A stretch of 64,000 bases of DNA from Bacillus rubiinfantis (GTDB lineage Bacteria; Bacillota; Bacilli; Bacillales; Cytobacillaceae). Below, piece after piece: positions 51,875 through 60,628 of this stretch. Below the pieces are notes generated by a model, which was not told the origin of the DNA, made no database searches, and worked only from the letters and a program-made list of their open reading frames with translations. Position numbers and translations under genes: made by a program. The stretch's first letter is position 1. Each line of letters starts with the position of its first letter. The stretch lies in NCBI GenBank assembly GCA_000752035.1, contig CCFE01000021.1, forward strand, positions 310,001-374,000. Reading direction: 5' to 3'.

Positions 51875-52838
51875 AGTGCTTAAGTCTGGACTGCAAACTA
51901 CGGTCCAAGACCAAGGAAGACGAGGATTATATGAGATTGGCATGCCTCCTTCAGGTGCGATGGATCAGTTTGCCTTTCGGGTGGCAAATATGCTTGTTGG
52001 GAATCACCCTAATGCGGCTGTGTTGGAAATGACCTATATCGGCCCTGAACTGCAATTTGAACAGGACACACAAATCAGCTTAACGGGAGGCAATATTCCA
52101 CCCAAAATTAATGGAGAGGCTGTGCCAATGTGGGAAACTCTCCAGGTAAAAGCAGGAGATATTCTGGCATTTGATTTTGTCCGCTCGGGAGCTCGAACCT
52201 ATTTAGCTGTAGAGGGCGGGATTGATGTGCCGCTAGTGATGAATTCTCGTTCCACGTATACCTTAATTGGGATTGGTGGCTTTGAAGGTAGAGCATTGGC
52301 TGCCGGTGATGTGTTGCAAACGGGTGATTTACATCAACGACGGATACCAGCAGGAACAACAATCGATAAGACGTTCATTCCCTCTTATGGAAAAAACCAT
52401 GAAATCCGTGTCGTTGTTGGCTTATGCAGCTATCGGCTGACGGAAGAAAGTAAACAAGCCTTTTTAGAAACGGAATGGACGGTTACGCCCGAAGCCAATC
52501 GGATTGGCTATCGCCATAAGGGGCAGCGCTTACAGTTTGTGGAACGGGAGCAGCCATTTGGCGCTGGCAGTAATCCCTCTAACGTAACCGATTTAGGCTA
52601 TCCAATCGGTTCGATTCAAGTACCCGACGGGGTAGAGCCAATTGTGCTGTTGCATGATGCGGTAACCGGTGGTGGCTATGCGACAGTTGCAACAGTTATC
52701 AGTACTGACCTTAATCGAATGGCGCAAATCAAAACAAATGAAAAGGTGAAATTTGTTTCAGTTAGTCTTGAGGAGGCGTTAAACATTCGCCGAGAGCGTA
52801 ATGAGGTTTTAAGGGACATAGCGAATCAATTAATATAA
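51867..52838 (+). CDS. pxpC: 5-oxoprolinase/carboxyltransferase subunit PxpC (KipA-like)
   Basis: A 323-residue protein of the biotin-dependent carboxyltransferase/allophanate hydrolase subunit 2 family. The N-terminus has GLQTTVQDQGRRGLYEIGMPPSGAMDQFAF (in two parts), and the core includes ARTYLAVEGGIDVP. It is the partner of PxpB. ATG 51867 lies after AGGAGG inside the end of pxpB, so the two are translationally coupled. The adjacent biotinyl protein supports a real carboxyltransferase-type reaction (inference). Confidence 0.88.
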   Translation: MIKVLKSGLQTTVQDQGRRGLYEIGMPPSGAMDQFAFRVANMLVGNHPNAAVLEMTYIGPELQFEQDTQISLTGGNIPPKINGEAVPMWETLQVKAGDILAFDFVRSGARTYLAVEGGIDVPLVMNSRSTYTLIGIGGFEGRALAAGDVLQTGDLHQRRIPAGTTIDKTFIPSYGKNHEIRVVVGLCSYRLTEESKQAFLETEWTVTPEANRIGYRHKGQRLQFVEREQPFGAGSNPSNVTDLGYPIGSIQVPDGVEPIVLLHDAVTGGGYATVATVISTDLNRMAQIKTNEKVKFVSVSLEEALNIRRERNEVLRDIANQLI

Positions 52839-52910
52839 TAATTTTATAGATCTCTAGATAGTAAGAGACGTAAAGATAAATTCTTATAATTACATGAGGA
52901 GGGAAAATGA

Positions 52911-53147
52911 ATGTCAAAAGCAATTATTGCCCCGCTGCCGGGTGTATTTTATCGCCGACCAGCACCAGATCAGCCAGAGTTTTTTCAAGAGGGAGATCAA
53001 GTTAATCCAGGTGATATCGTTGGGTTAATTGAAATCATGAAGACGTTTTATGAGTTGAAGGCGGAAGAGACCGGAGTAATCGATAAATTTACCGCTAATA
53101 ATGAGGATATTGTTGATGCCGGTCAGGAAATTGTTTTATTGAAATAA
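52911..53147 (+). CDS. Biotin carboxyl carrier-like protein (78 residues)
   Basis: A stand-alone biotinyl domain. The acceptor Lys is K44 in IEIMKTFYE, a variant of the usual E-A-M-K-M; the second half has the DAGQEIVLL closure. It is shorter than AccB (about 150), lacking the Pro/Ala-rich N-terminal arm. It lies between pxpC and pxpA with a strong GAGGAGGG site. Such carriers are often found with LamB/YcsF and carboxyltransferase-like subunits. No biotin carboxylase gene is in the window, so it must borrow one or use one encoded elsewhere. Confidence 0.88.
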   Translation: MSKAIIAPLPGVFYRRPAPDQPEFFQEGDQVNPGDIVGLIEIMKTFYELKAEETGVIDKFTANNEDIVDAGQEIVLLK

Positions 53148-53161
53148 AGAGGTGATGTGGG

Positions 53162-53932
53162 ATGATGAAGGTCGATCTCAATTGTGATATGGGGGAAAGC
53201 TTCGGGTTATATCAAATGGGAAATGATGAGGAGATGATGAAATATATTTCCTCAGCTAATATTGCCTGTGGGTTTCACGGCGGTGATCCGCATGTGATGC
53301 GGCAGACAGTCAGGCTGGCAAAGGAATATGACGTCGCCATTGGTGCCCATCCGGGATTTCCTGATTTAGTCGGATTTGGCCGGCGCTATTTGACTTGTAC
53401 CGCTGAGGAAGTGAAGGATTATATTGTCTATCAGATGGGAGCCTTGAATGGGTTTGTGCAAAATGCGGGCCTAGACTTGCAGCATTGTAAACCGCATGGT
53501 GCCCTTTATATGATGGCAATGAGTGATGAAAAGCTTGCACGGGCAATTTTGGAAGGAATCGCCTCGTTCCAAGATCAGCTTATCGTATTTGCCTTGAACA
53601 ATTCTGCCGTAGCCTATGAAGGGGAGAAAATGGGACTGCCTATTGCTAAGGAAGTATATGCAGACCGGGAACATACAAAAGATGGTTCGATTATCTTAAC
53701 TCGTACAGGTCCGACGATTCATAGCTATGAGGAAATGGCCGAGCGTGTAGTTAAAATAGTAAGTGAGAAGAAAGTTGTGACTCCCGACGGTGAAACGGGA
53801 GATGTTGAGGTCCATACGGTATGCATTCATGGGGATACTAAGGGAGCACCAGAGCTGATTAAACTTATTTCCCAGCGGTTAGCAGACTCGAATATAAAGG
53901 TGGAACAAGTTAAAAGGATACTATCTCTTTAA
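53162..53932 (+). CDS. pxpA: 5-oxoprolinase subunit PxpA (LamB/YcsF family)
   Basis: A 256-residue protein of the LamB/YcsF family. It has the family start VDLNCDMGESFG, then ANIACGFHGGDP with metal/substrate-type His residues, GAHPGFPDLVGFGRR and KPHGALY. With PxpB and PxpC it hydrolyses 5-oxoproline to glutamate using ATP, but related clusters act on other cyclic amides. ATG 53162 or 53165 may be used; GAGGTG lies upstream. It is the last gene of this transcript. Confidence 0.9.
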   Translation: MMKVDLNCDMGESFGLYQMGNDEEMMKYISSANIACGFHGGDPHVMRQTVRLAKEYDVAIGAHPGFPDLVGFGRRYLTCTAEEVKDYIVYQMGALNGFVQNAGLDLQHCKPHGALYMMAMSDEKLARAILEGIASFQDQLIVFALNNSAVAYEGEKMGLPIAKEVYADREHTKDGSIILTRTGPTIHSYEEMAERVVKIVSEKKVVTPDGETGDVEVHTVCIHGDTKGAPELIKLISQRLADSNIKVEQVKRILSL

Positions 53933-54065
53933 ATAGAAAAAACCCCTTGAAAATGTGTGAAAATTCAATTAAAATTAAACTAACTTCATCCTATCCGCCT
54001 GACAGCGGGAGGAAATGGGGCGTCCATGAATGTTTTTATTGAAACTGACTGATTAGCTGCCACAA

Positions 54066-54140
54066 CCAGCTTTTGCCGGCTGGAACTATGGAGCATACAG
54101 CCAGTCCAACTCACAATCTGTGTGTTTGGGCTGGCTTTTT
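54066..54140 (+). terminator. Hairpin plus terminator in the leader before the CaiB gene
   Basis: CCAGC/GGCTGG-type hairpin at 54066-54083, then a terminator stem AGCCAGTCCAA (54099-54109) with TTGGGCTGGCT (54126-54136) and a T-run. The CCAGC at 54067 could pair instead with the right terminator arm. The start codon is 37 nt downstream. The rest of the 240-nt gap 53933-54172 shows no convincing gene. Confidence 0.65.
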
Positions 54141-54172
54141 CTATTGAATGAAAATCTATTGGGGGAGGTCGT

Positions 54173-55366
54173 ATGAAAGGAACAGGAGCACTAGGAGGCA
54201 TTAAAGTTTTAGACTTAACAAGAGTACTGGCCGGACCGTATTGTACGATGATTCTCGCTGACTTAGGGGCAGAAGTGATAAAAGTCGAAGCCCCAGGCGG
54301 CAGTGATGAAACGCGCGGCTGGGGTCCGCCATTTCGGAACGGGGTCAGTGCTTATTATTTATGTGCCAATCGCAATAAGCGCAGTATTACTGTGAACCTT
54401 AAAACAGAGGAAGGTCGAAACATTATTCGCGCGCTTGTGAAAGAAGCAGATGTTGTGATTCACAATTTTAAGACCGGATCAATGGAAAAATGGGAGTTAG
54501 ACTATGATTCTCTAAAACCTATTAACCCGCGAATTGTTTATTGTTCTATTACCGGATTTGGAGAAACCGGACCGGACCGTCATTTACCTGGTTACGATTA
54601 TATGATTCAAGGGATGAGCGGTTTAATGAGCATAACCGGAAGTGAAGAAAGCGGGCCGATGAAAATCGGTGTGGCGATGGTTGATATTTTAACAGGTTTG
54701 TATGCGGCAATTGCAATTGAAGCGGCATTGCTTGAAAGAGAAAAGTCGCATCAAGGGCAAAAAATAGATATGTCGCTTTTGGACACCGCAGTCAGTTCAC
54801 TGGCGAATGTGGCAAGTAATTATTTAATCTCAGGAGAAGTTCCGCGGCGACTAGGCAATCACCATCCTAATATTGCACCGTATTCAACCTTTAAAGCCTT
54901 AGATGGTGAACTGATTATTGCCGTCGGGAATGATCGTCAGTTTGCTGCACTCTGTGAAGTGCTGGGGGTTCGTGAACTAGCACACGAGGAACGGTTTCAT
55001 ACGAATGAGTCTCGTGTGAAATATAAGCAGCAGCTGACAGCTATTTTGGAAACACAGCTGCAAGTAAAAACTGTCAATGAATGGCTGGATTTATTTTCAC
55101 GTCACAACATTCCGAGTGGACCGATTGCGACCATTGATCAAGTGGTTGAGCATCCGCAAGTTGTCGCCCGGGAAATGATTGTTCCTGTGGAACATCCACA
55201 AGCAGGTTTGGTCAAACTCATCGGTTCACCTATTAAACTATCACGGACAAAGGTTAACATTGAGCGACATCCGCCGGTAGCGGGAGAACATACCGACGAA
55301 ATTCTGTTAGAGGTCGGTTTTTCACAGGAAAAAATTAACGAATTAAAGGATAACACTATCATTTAA
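54173..55366 (+). CDS. CaiB/BaiF CoA-transferase, succinyl-CoA:glutarate CoA-transferase-like
   Basis: A 397-residue family III CoA-transferase. The N-terminal LDLTRVLAGPYCTMILADLGAEVIKVE (in two parts) is the CoA-binding region. The catalytic Asp is about residue 170 in VAMVDILTGLYA. The segments WGPPF, YYLCANRNKRSITVNLK and ASNYLI are also present in human SUGCT (C7orf10) as I remember it, which points to succinyl-CoA:glutarate or a similar dicarboxylate as substrate. Start ATG 54173 after GGGGGAGG. The acyl-CoA dehydrogenase gene follows after 25 nt, consistent with glutarate to glutaryl-CoA to crotonyl-CoA. Confidence 0.88.
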   Translation: MKGTGALGGIKVLDLTRVLAGPYCTMILADLGAEVIKVEAPGGSDETRGWGPPFRNGVSAYYLCANRNKRSITVNLKTEEGRNIIRALVKEADVVIHNFKTGSMEKWELDYDSLKPINPRIVYCSITGFGETGPDRHLPGYDYMIQGMSGLMSITGSEESGPMKIGVAMVDILTGLYAAIAIEAALLEREKSHQGQKIDMSLLDTAVSSLANVASNYLISGEVPRRLGNHHPNIAPYSTFKALDGELIIAVGNDRQFAALCEVLGVRELAHEERFHTNESRVKYKQQLTAILETQLQVKTVNEWLDLFSRHNIPSGPIATIDQVVEHPQVVAREMIVPVEHPQAGLVKLIGSPIKLSRTKVNIERHPPVAGEHTDEILLEVGFSQEKINELKDNTII

Positions 55367-55391
55367 ACAAACCTTAGGAGGCAGTTAGAAA

Positions 55392-56603
55392 ATGAATTTT
55401 GAGTTTACAGAAGAACAGCAAATGTTAAGAAAAATGGTTAGAAGTTTTGTCGATAAAGAGATCATTCCTAATATGAAGGAGTGGGATGAACAAGGCAGAT
55501 TTGATCCAGTCATTTGGAAGCGATTGCGTGACCTAGAGTTAATGGGCGTGTGTATTCCAGAAGAATACGGCGGTAGCGGCATGGACTATAATTCGTTAGC
55601 GATTGTCTGCGAGGAGTTGGAGAGAGGTGACACCGCCTTCCGGACGGCTGTGTCTGTCCATATTGGTCTTAACAGCATGACATTATTGCAATGGGGTACG
55701 GAGGAGCAAAAACAAAAATATCTTGTCCCGCAAGCAAAGGGTGAAAAAATTGGCGCCTTTGGCTTGACTGAACCAGGGGCAGGTTCTGATGTAGCTTCAC
55801 TTGTAACGACAGCTATAAAAGACGGCGATGACTATGTCCTAAATGGCTCAAAAACGTGGATTTCCCTTTGTGATGTAGCTGATCATTTTATTGTCTTTGC
55901 TTACACCGATAAGGAGAAGAAACACCATGGAATTTCTGCGTTTATTGTTGAGCGGACCATGCCTGGCTTCTCCTCAAAAGCAATCAAGGGGAAACTCGGA
56001 ATCCGCTCAGGAAATACAGGGGAATTATTCTTTGATAATGTTAGGGTGCCAAAAGAAAATCTACTTGGTCAAGAGGGTGAAGGGTTTAAAATTGCAATGT
56101 CTGCTCTTGACAATGGCCGTTTCACAGTAGCAGCCGGAGCAGTTGGTCTGATTATGGCGTGCTTGGAAGAAAGTGTGAAGTATTGTGAAACACGGAAAAC
56201 ATTTGGTAAGGAAATTGGCCGCCATCAGCTTGTCCAGCAAATGATTGCCAATATGGAAGCCGGTTATCAAATGAGCCGTTTGTTGGTGTATCGTGTTGGG
56301 GAGTTGAAGAATAAAGGCGTACGCAACACGCGGGAGACATCCCTTGCGAAATGGCAGGCCTGTGATTTTGCTAATAAAGCGGCAGACGATGCCGTGCAAA
56401 TCCATGGAGCTTACGGCTATTCGAGCGAATATCCAGTTGAACGATTCTTACGGAATTCAAAGGCGCCGGTTATTTATGAAGGAACACGGGAAATTCATAC
56501 GATCATGCAGGCTGAATATGTACTTGGATACCGTGAGGATAAATCATTAAATAAGATGCTTCCGGCTTGGCCTTATGAAAAACAAACCGTAAAAAACAGT
56601 TAA
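55392..56603 (+). CDS. Acyl-CoA dehydrogenase, glutaryl-CoA dehydrogenase-like
   Basis: A 403-residue FAD acyl-CoA dehydrogenase. It shows FGLTEPGAGSDVASL, KTWISLCDVAD, RSGNTGELFFDNV, AYGYSSEYPVERFLR and the catalytic base about E362 in YEGTREIH. The overall pattern is close to glutaryl-CoA dehydrogenases, including non-decarboxylating ones, but the specificity residues cannot be judged by eye. It is coupled to a SUGCT-like CoA-transferase and precedes an omega-aminotransferase, so glutaryl-CoA is the leading candidate substrate. An AGGAGGCAG site precedes ATG 55392. Confidence 0.88.
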   Translation: MNFEFTEEQQMLRKMVRSFVDKEIIPNMKEWDEQGRFDPVIWKRLRDLELMGVCIPEEYGGSGMDYNSLAIVCEELERGDTAFRTAVSVHIGLNSMTLLQWGTEEQKQKYLVPQAKGEKIGAFGLTEPGAGSDVASLVTTAIKDGDDYVLNGSKTWISLCDVADHFIVFAYTDKEKKHHGISAFIVERTMPGFSSKAIKGKLGIRSGNTGELFFDNVRVPKENLLGQEGEGFKIAMSALDNGRFTVAAGAVGLIMACLEESVKYCETRKTFGKEIGRHQLVQQMIANMEAGYQMSRLLVYRVGELKNKGVRNTRETSLAKWQACDFANKAADDAVQIHGAYGYSSEYPVERFLRNSKAPVIYEGTREIHTIMQAEYVLGYREDKSLNKMLPAWPYEKQTVKNS

Positions 56604-56639
56604 AATAATGGAGAAGCGTGAATAGAATAGGACTATTAT

Positions 56640-56669
56640 GGACTTCCCTTGTTATCCAAGGTGAAGTCC
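56640..56669 (+). promoter_or_regulatory. Intercistronic hairpin before the aminotransferase gene
   Basis: GGACTTCCCTTG pairs with CCAAGGTGAAGTCC (one bulge) around a short loop. It has no T-run, so it is more likely an mRNA processing or stability element than a terminator. The start codon is 25 nt downstream. Confidence 0.5.
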
Positions 56670-56693
56670 GTATTTAGAAAAGGAGAGTGGATT

Positions 56694-58031
56694 ATGAGCC
56701 AAAATCAAGTGCAAGATACCCTTAGGGACACATTGGTAGAGCTGGATAAGCGGCATTTTATCCATCCTACTTCGTCCTTAAAACAGCAGCATACTTCTGG
56801 GGCGCCGTTTATTTTTACCGAAGGAAAAGGGGTTTATCTTACCGATATAAGCGGTAAAAAGGTGTTGGAAGGAATGTCGTCGCTTTGGAATGTGAATGTC
56901 GGATACGGAAGAAAAGAATTAGCAGAGGCAGCACGAGAACAGATGGAGAAGCTGGCATTTACCAATTCATTTTCCTCCTTTAGTAATGAACCAGCGATTC
57001 GTCTTGCCGCAAAATTGGCGCAGATTACTCCTGGTGATCTGAATGCTGTATTCTTTACGTCAGGCGGCTCAGAATCGAATGACACGGCCTACAAATTAGT
57101 GAGACATTATTGGAAATTAAAAGGACAGCCGCAAAAAACGAAAATCATTTCGCGGAAAAAAGGCTATCATGGCGTAAATATTGGAGCAACGAGTGCAACG
57201 GGAATTTCGCCTTTCCAAGAGATGACTTCTTCACTGGCACCAGATTTTCTCCATGTCGATCCTTTCTCCATAGAAGCATTAAAAGAATGTATTGCCCGTG
57301 AAGGTGCCGACAACATTGCCGCCTTTGTTGCTGAACCCGTTCAAGGTGCAGGCGGTGTGAATATTGCCCCAGACGGTTATTTTCAAGAGGTAAGAAAAAT
57401 CTGTGATGAGCATCATATTTTGTTCATTGCTGATGAGGTTATCACTGGCTTCGGACGAACGGGGAAACTGTTTGCTTGTGAGCATTATAATGTGGTTCCC
57501 GATGTGATGCTTCTCGCCAAAGGGATTACGAGCGGCTATATCCAGCTTGGTGCCGTGATGCTGACCGAAAGGATTCATAAAGAGCTCATCGATCTGTCGG
57601 ACGGTGTCCTGCTCCATGGCTATACGTACAGCGGTCATGCAACTGCTTGTGCCGTCGCGTTAAAGAATATTGAAATTCTTGAAAATGAAAACCTAGTGGA
57701 AAATGCACGGTTAATGGGAGAAGAGCTGTTAAAAGGCTTTAAGGCGATTCAAGCTGAGATCGCTATTGTCGGTGAAGTGCGAGGATTAGGTCTAATCGGG
57801 GCGGTAGAGATTATCAATCCAGTCACAAACAGCAGATTTCCAACCCTACTGTCACCAAAAGTAAGTGCCGAGGCTGCGAACAGGGGCCTTATTGTGAGAA
57901 CAGTAGGATTTGAGGGGATGGACACAGTCGTGTTTTCACCGCCGCTTGTCATTAACAAGCAAGAAATAACCGAGTTGCTATCAATTCTGCGTGACTCATT
58001 ATTAGCTGTGCAAAAAAATTTGGCAGATTAA
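56694..58031 (+). CDS. Class III PLP-dependent aminotransferase (omega-amino acid/diamine type)
   Basis: A 445-residue fold-type I aminotransferase. It shows SSLWNVNVGYG near the N-terminus, TSGGSESNDTAYKL (PLP phosphate site), FIADEVITGFGRTG (Asp contacting the pyridine N) and the Schiff-base Lys at about residue 275 in LLAKGITSGY. The group includes omega-amino-acid:pyruvate and putrescine/5-aminovalerate-type transaminases, which remove a terminal amino group to give a semialdehyde. ATG 56694 follows AAAGGAGAG; upstream in-frame codons overlap the hairpin. It ends at a strong terminator. Confidence 0.88.
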   Translation: MSQNQVQDTLRDTLVELDKRHFIHPTSSLKQQHTSGAPFIFTEGKGVYLTDISGKKVLEGMSSLWNVNVGYGRKELAEAAREQMEKLAFTNSFSSFSNEPAIRLAAKLAQITPGDLNAVFFTSGGSESNDTAYKLVRHYWKLKGQPQKTKIISRKKGYHGVNIGATSATGISPFQEMTSSLAPDFLHVDPFSIEALKECIAREGADNIAAFVAEPVQGAGGVNIAPDGYFQEVRKICDEHHILFIADEVITGFGRTGKLFACEHYNVVPDVMLLAKGITSGYIQLGAVMLTERIHKELIDLSDGVLLHGYTYSGHATACAVALKNIEILENENLVENARLMGEELLKGFKAIQAEIAIVGEVRGLGLIGAVEIINPVTNSRFPTLLSPKVSAEAANRGLIVRTVGFEGMDTVVFSPPLVINKQEITELLSILRDSLLAVQKNLAD

Positions 58032-58041
58032 AGTGAAATTT

Positions 58042-58073
58042 GGGCCCTGCTGCCAGGCAGGAGGGCCTTTTCT
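58042..58073 (+). terminator. Terminator of the CaiB-aminotransferase operon
   Basis: GGCCCT/AGGGCC with an inner CTGC/GCAG pairing, then TTTTCT. It lies against the end of the convergent DUF3870 gene. Confidence 0.85.
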
Positions 58074-58074
58074 C

Positions 58075-58383
58075 CTATTGATGTATGGACTCATATTGTT
58101 TATATAAATCTTTCAATGCTGCGATTAAGGCATGACTGGCCTTACCTAGATAATCACTTTTTAAGTGTTCTAGCGGCACATCAATCCCGTTACGAAGGCT
58201 ATGGCCTTTTAATAGTCTGGTAATGAACTCTCGGCCATGCTCGGTCGCAAGAGTACACGATGCATCAACGATCACCCCATATTGTTTATCTATTTCCGCC
58301 GTAATTGTCAATGTTTCATAAACACTTCTGGCAGCCATCCCCGTTGGCAGTTTGGCATGTCCGGCAATAAAAATCGTATTCAT
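58075..58383 (-). CDS. DUF3870 domain protein
   Basis: A 102-residue protein filling the whole DUF3870 family. The start is TIFIAGHAKLPTGMAA, with VIVDASCTLATEHGREFI in the middle (one conserved Cys) and GKASHALIAALKDLYKQY at the end. Its function is unknown. Family members are often next to hydantoinase/oxoprolinase or CoA-transferase genes, as here, so it may be an accessory to cyclic-amide catabolism. It reads against its neighbours and starts at ATG 58383 after GGGGGGAGAG. Confidence 0.85.
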   Translation of the reverse strand: MNTIFIAGHAKLPTGMAARSVYETLTITAEIDKQYGVIVDASCTLATEHGREFITRLLKGHSLRNGIDVPLEHLKSDYLGKASHALIAALKDLYKQYESIHQ

Positions 58384-58492
58384 CGAATCTCTCCCCCCTA
58401 CAGGAAACTATATAGTTAGAATAATACAAAAAGTAACAAATTGTAAGCGGGAAAAAGGGTACTGTCACAGGATTTTTTATAGAATAACAGTT

Positions 58493-58506
58493 TGCAAACG
58501 GTTTCA
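58493..58506 (+). promoter_or_regulatory. CcpA cre box upstream of hyuA
   Basis: TGCAAACGGTTTCA fits the cre consensus (TGNAANCGNWNNCA) at every position, and the flanking T and A at 58492 and 58507 extend the match to 16 bases. It lies about 80 nt before the hyuA start in the 201-nt gap. Confidence 0.75.
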
Positions 58507-58584
58507 ACTATTTTTTAAAAAAGATATCAATATTTAAAAAATAGCTAATATATTCTATTAATTAACGTTAGGGAGGTTTTATTT

Positions 58585-60612
58585 TTGAAACAGATTAGAC
58601 TTGCCATCGATGTTGGCGGAACCTTTACAGATGTGTTTGTGTTTGATGAAAATACCAGAGAAATTGCTGTAACAAAAACCTCATCGACTCCAGCCAACCC
58701 AGAACAGGGAATACTAGACGGAATCGCAAAGGCACAAATAAGCGGAGAGGACATTAAGGTCTTTTCTCACGGAACGACAGTTGGGACTAATGCCTTGATA
58801 GAGAGAAAACTTCCTAAGACGGCGTTAATAACAACGAAGGGATTTCGCGATGTTCCAGAAATTCGCCGGGGAACAAAACTTGATTTATGGGATGCTTATA
58901 AGGATACAGCCAAACCATATATTAGACGACGGAATCGCTTTGAAGTCAATGAGCGAACAGATTATAACGGCAATATTTTAACAAAGATAAATAAGGCTGA
59001 GGTTCTTGCCCTTGCCGAGAAGTTAAAACGCCGCGGCACAGAATCGATTGCCATTTGTTTTATGAATGCCTATGTGAACGGGGAAAATGAAAAAATTGTA
59101 AAAGAAATTCTCCAAGCTGAATTGCCAGGGGTGTATGTCTGTGCCTCTAGTGAAGTGCTGCCAGAAATTTTTGAACATGAAAGAATGAGTACAACAATCG
59201 TGAATGCGGTACTAGGACCTATTATCAGTAATTATATTCATACATTAGAAGGAGAAATGGTTAAAAAAGGCTATGAAGATGATATTCTTGTCCTCCATTC
59301 AGGTGGTGGCGTGATGACCTCTAGCACTGTTCCCCGTTATGCAGCAAGAATCGCCAGCTCTGGGATTGCTGCAGGGGCAATTGCCAGCAAACATATTGCC
59401 AAATTATGCGGGTATCAAAATGCGATTGGTCTTGATATGGGCGGTACCAGTACGGATATCTCGCTGATGTATGATGGTGATATTCGCGTTACAAAGGATT
59501 GGTATATTGAATATGGCTATCCAATTGGGTTTCCAAGCATTGAAATCCTGACGATTGGCGCTGGCGGCGGCAGTATTGCTTGGAGTGATGAAGGTGGCTC
59601 ATTAAGAAATGGTCCCCAAAGTGCTGGTGCAATTCCAGGCCCAGCTTGTTATAAACGTGGCGGAGAGGAACCAACAAACTCGGATGCTAATTTAGTCCTA
59701 GGACGACTGGGTGTGAATCTATTAAATGGCAGTATGCAGTTGGATCGTGAAAGAGCGTCCCAAGCGATCGAAAAGATAGCGCAAGAATTCAATTACACAA
59801 CAGTAGAAGCTGCCAACGCCATTATTGAAGTAGCCAATGCCAATATGTGTGATGCTTTACGACTCATTTCAGTACGGCGCGGCTATGATCCTCGGGAATT
59901 TGCGTTGGTGGCCTTCGGTGGTGCAGGCCCGCTGCATGGAGCCTATCTAGCAAGAGAAATGGAAATCCCAACGGTTATTGTCCCGCCGCATCCAGGTGTT
60001 GCCGCAGCCATGGGCTGTTTACTAGTGGATGTACGTCATGATTTAACGAAAACGTTCGTTAAAAAGTTCAATCTTGTAACACCTGAAGAATTAGATGCGG
60101 AGTTTTCAGCAATGGAGGAAGAAGCTGAGAAGCTCCTTGAAGAAGAAGGAGTAGCGAAGGAAACCTCGACACAAATGCGTTATATTGAAATGCGTTATAG
60201 CGGCCAATGGCGGGCGTTGACCATTCCTATCAGCTCAAAGAACCAATCATTAGCAGAGACACTGGAGGCCTTCCATCAAGAGCATGAACGTGAATATGCC
60301 TTTTCCGATCGAAATCAGCCAGTGGAGGTATACGGTCTGCAATTAACGGCAATTGGCACCGTTCCAAAACCAGAGTTTCCGAAGTATGGACCATCAGGAA
60401 AGTTAGAGGATGCTCTAAAAGAGGTTAGAGACGTTTACTTTGAGAGCGGGTTTATCCCTACAAATGTATACGATCGTGAAAAAATTCCTGTTTCCGCAGA
60501 AATTCAAGGTCCGGCGATAGTGGAACAGCTCGACGCGACAACGGTCATCCCACCAGAGTTTACTGCGGTTGTCGATGAATATCGCAATATCATTATCACA
60601 GTGAATAAATAG
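58585..60612 (+). CDS. hyuA: Hydantoinase/oxoprolinase subunit A (HyuA family)
   Basis: A 675-residue ATP-binding subunit with an ASKHA-type actin fold. The phosphate-binding loops are IDVGGTFTDVFVF (residues 7-19) and GLDMGGTSTDISLM (about 286-299), with GAGGGSI and FGGAGPLHG further on. With subunit B it activates and hydrolyses the amide bond of hydantoins, 5-oxoproline, or lactams such as caprolactam and valerolactam; acetone and acetophenone carboxylases are relatives. It starts at TTG 58585, 8-9 nt after GGGAGG. A perfect cre box lies upstream. hyuB follows after 16 nt. Confidence 0.9.
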   Translation: MKQIRLAIDVGGTFTDVFVFDENTREIAVTKTSSTPANPEQGILDGIAKAQISGEDIKVFSHGTTVGTNALIERKLPKTALITTKGFRDVPEIRRGTKLDLWDAYKDTAKPYIRRRNRFEVNERTDYNGNILTKINKAEVLALAEKLKRRGTESIAICFMNAYVNGENEKIVKEILQAELPGVYVCASSEVLPEIFEHERMSTTIVNAVLGPIISNYIHTLEGEMVKKGYEDDILVLHSGGGVMTSSTVPRYAARIASSGIAAGAIASKHIAKLCGYQNAIGLDMGGTSTDISLMYDGDIRVTKDWYIEYGYPIGFPSIEILTIGAGGGSIAWSDEGGSLRNGPQSAGAIPGPACYKRGGEEPTNSDANLVLGRLGVNLLNGSMQLDRERASQAIEKIAQEFNYTTVEAANAIIEVANANMCDALRLISVRRGYDPREFALVAFGGAGPLHGAYLAREMEIPTVIVPPHPGVAAAMGCLLVDVRHDLTKTFVKKFNLVTPEELDAEFSAMEEEAEKLLEEEGVAKETSTQMRYIEMRYSGQWRALTIPISSKNQSLAETLEAFHQEHEREYAFSDRNQPVEVYGLQLTAIGTVPKPEFPKYGPSGKLEDALKEVRDVYFESGFIPTNVYDREKIPVSAEIQGPAIVEQLDATTVIPPEFTAVVDEYRNIIITVNK

Positions 60613-60628
60613 GGAGAGGTGAAAGCAA

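Noticed and set aside
53955..54050. Short ORFs in the leader before the CaiB gene (29 and 7 codons) as attenuation peptides
   Set aside because: The first lacks a ribosome-binding site; the second has one at poor distance, and neither shows repeated regulatory codons.
53980..54140. T-box or known riboswitch in the CaiB leader
   Set aside because: I find no T-box sequence (TGGNACCGCG type) and no conserved core of a riboswitch class I know; only hairpins and a terminator can be supported.
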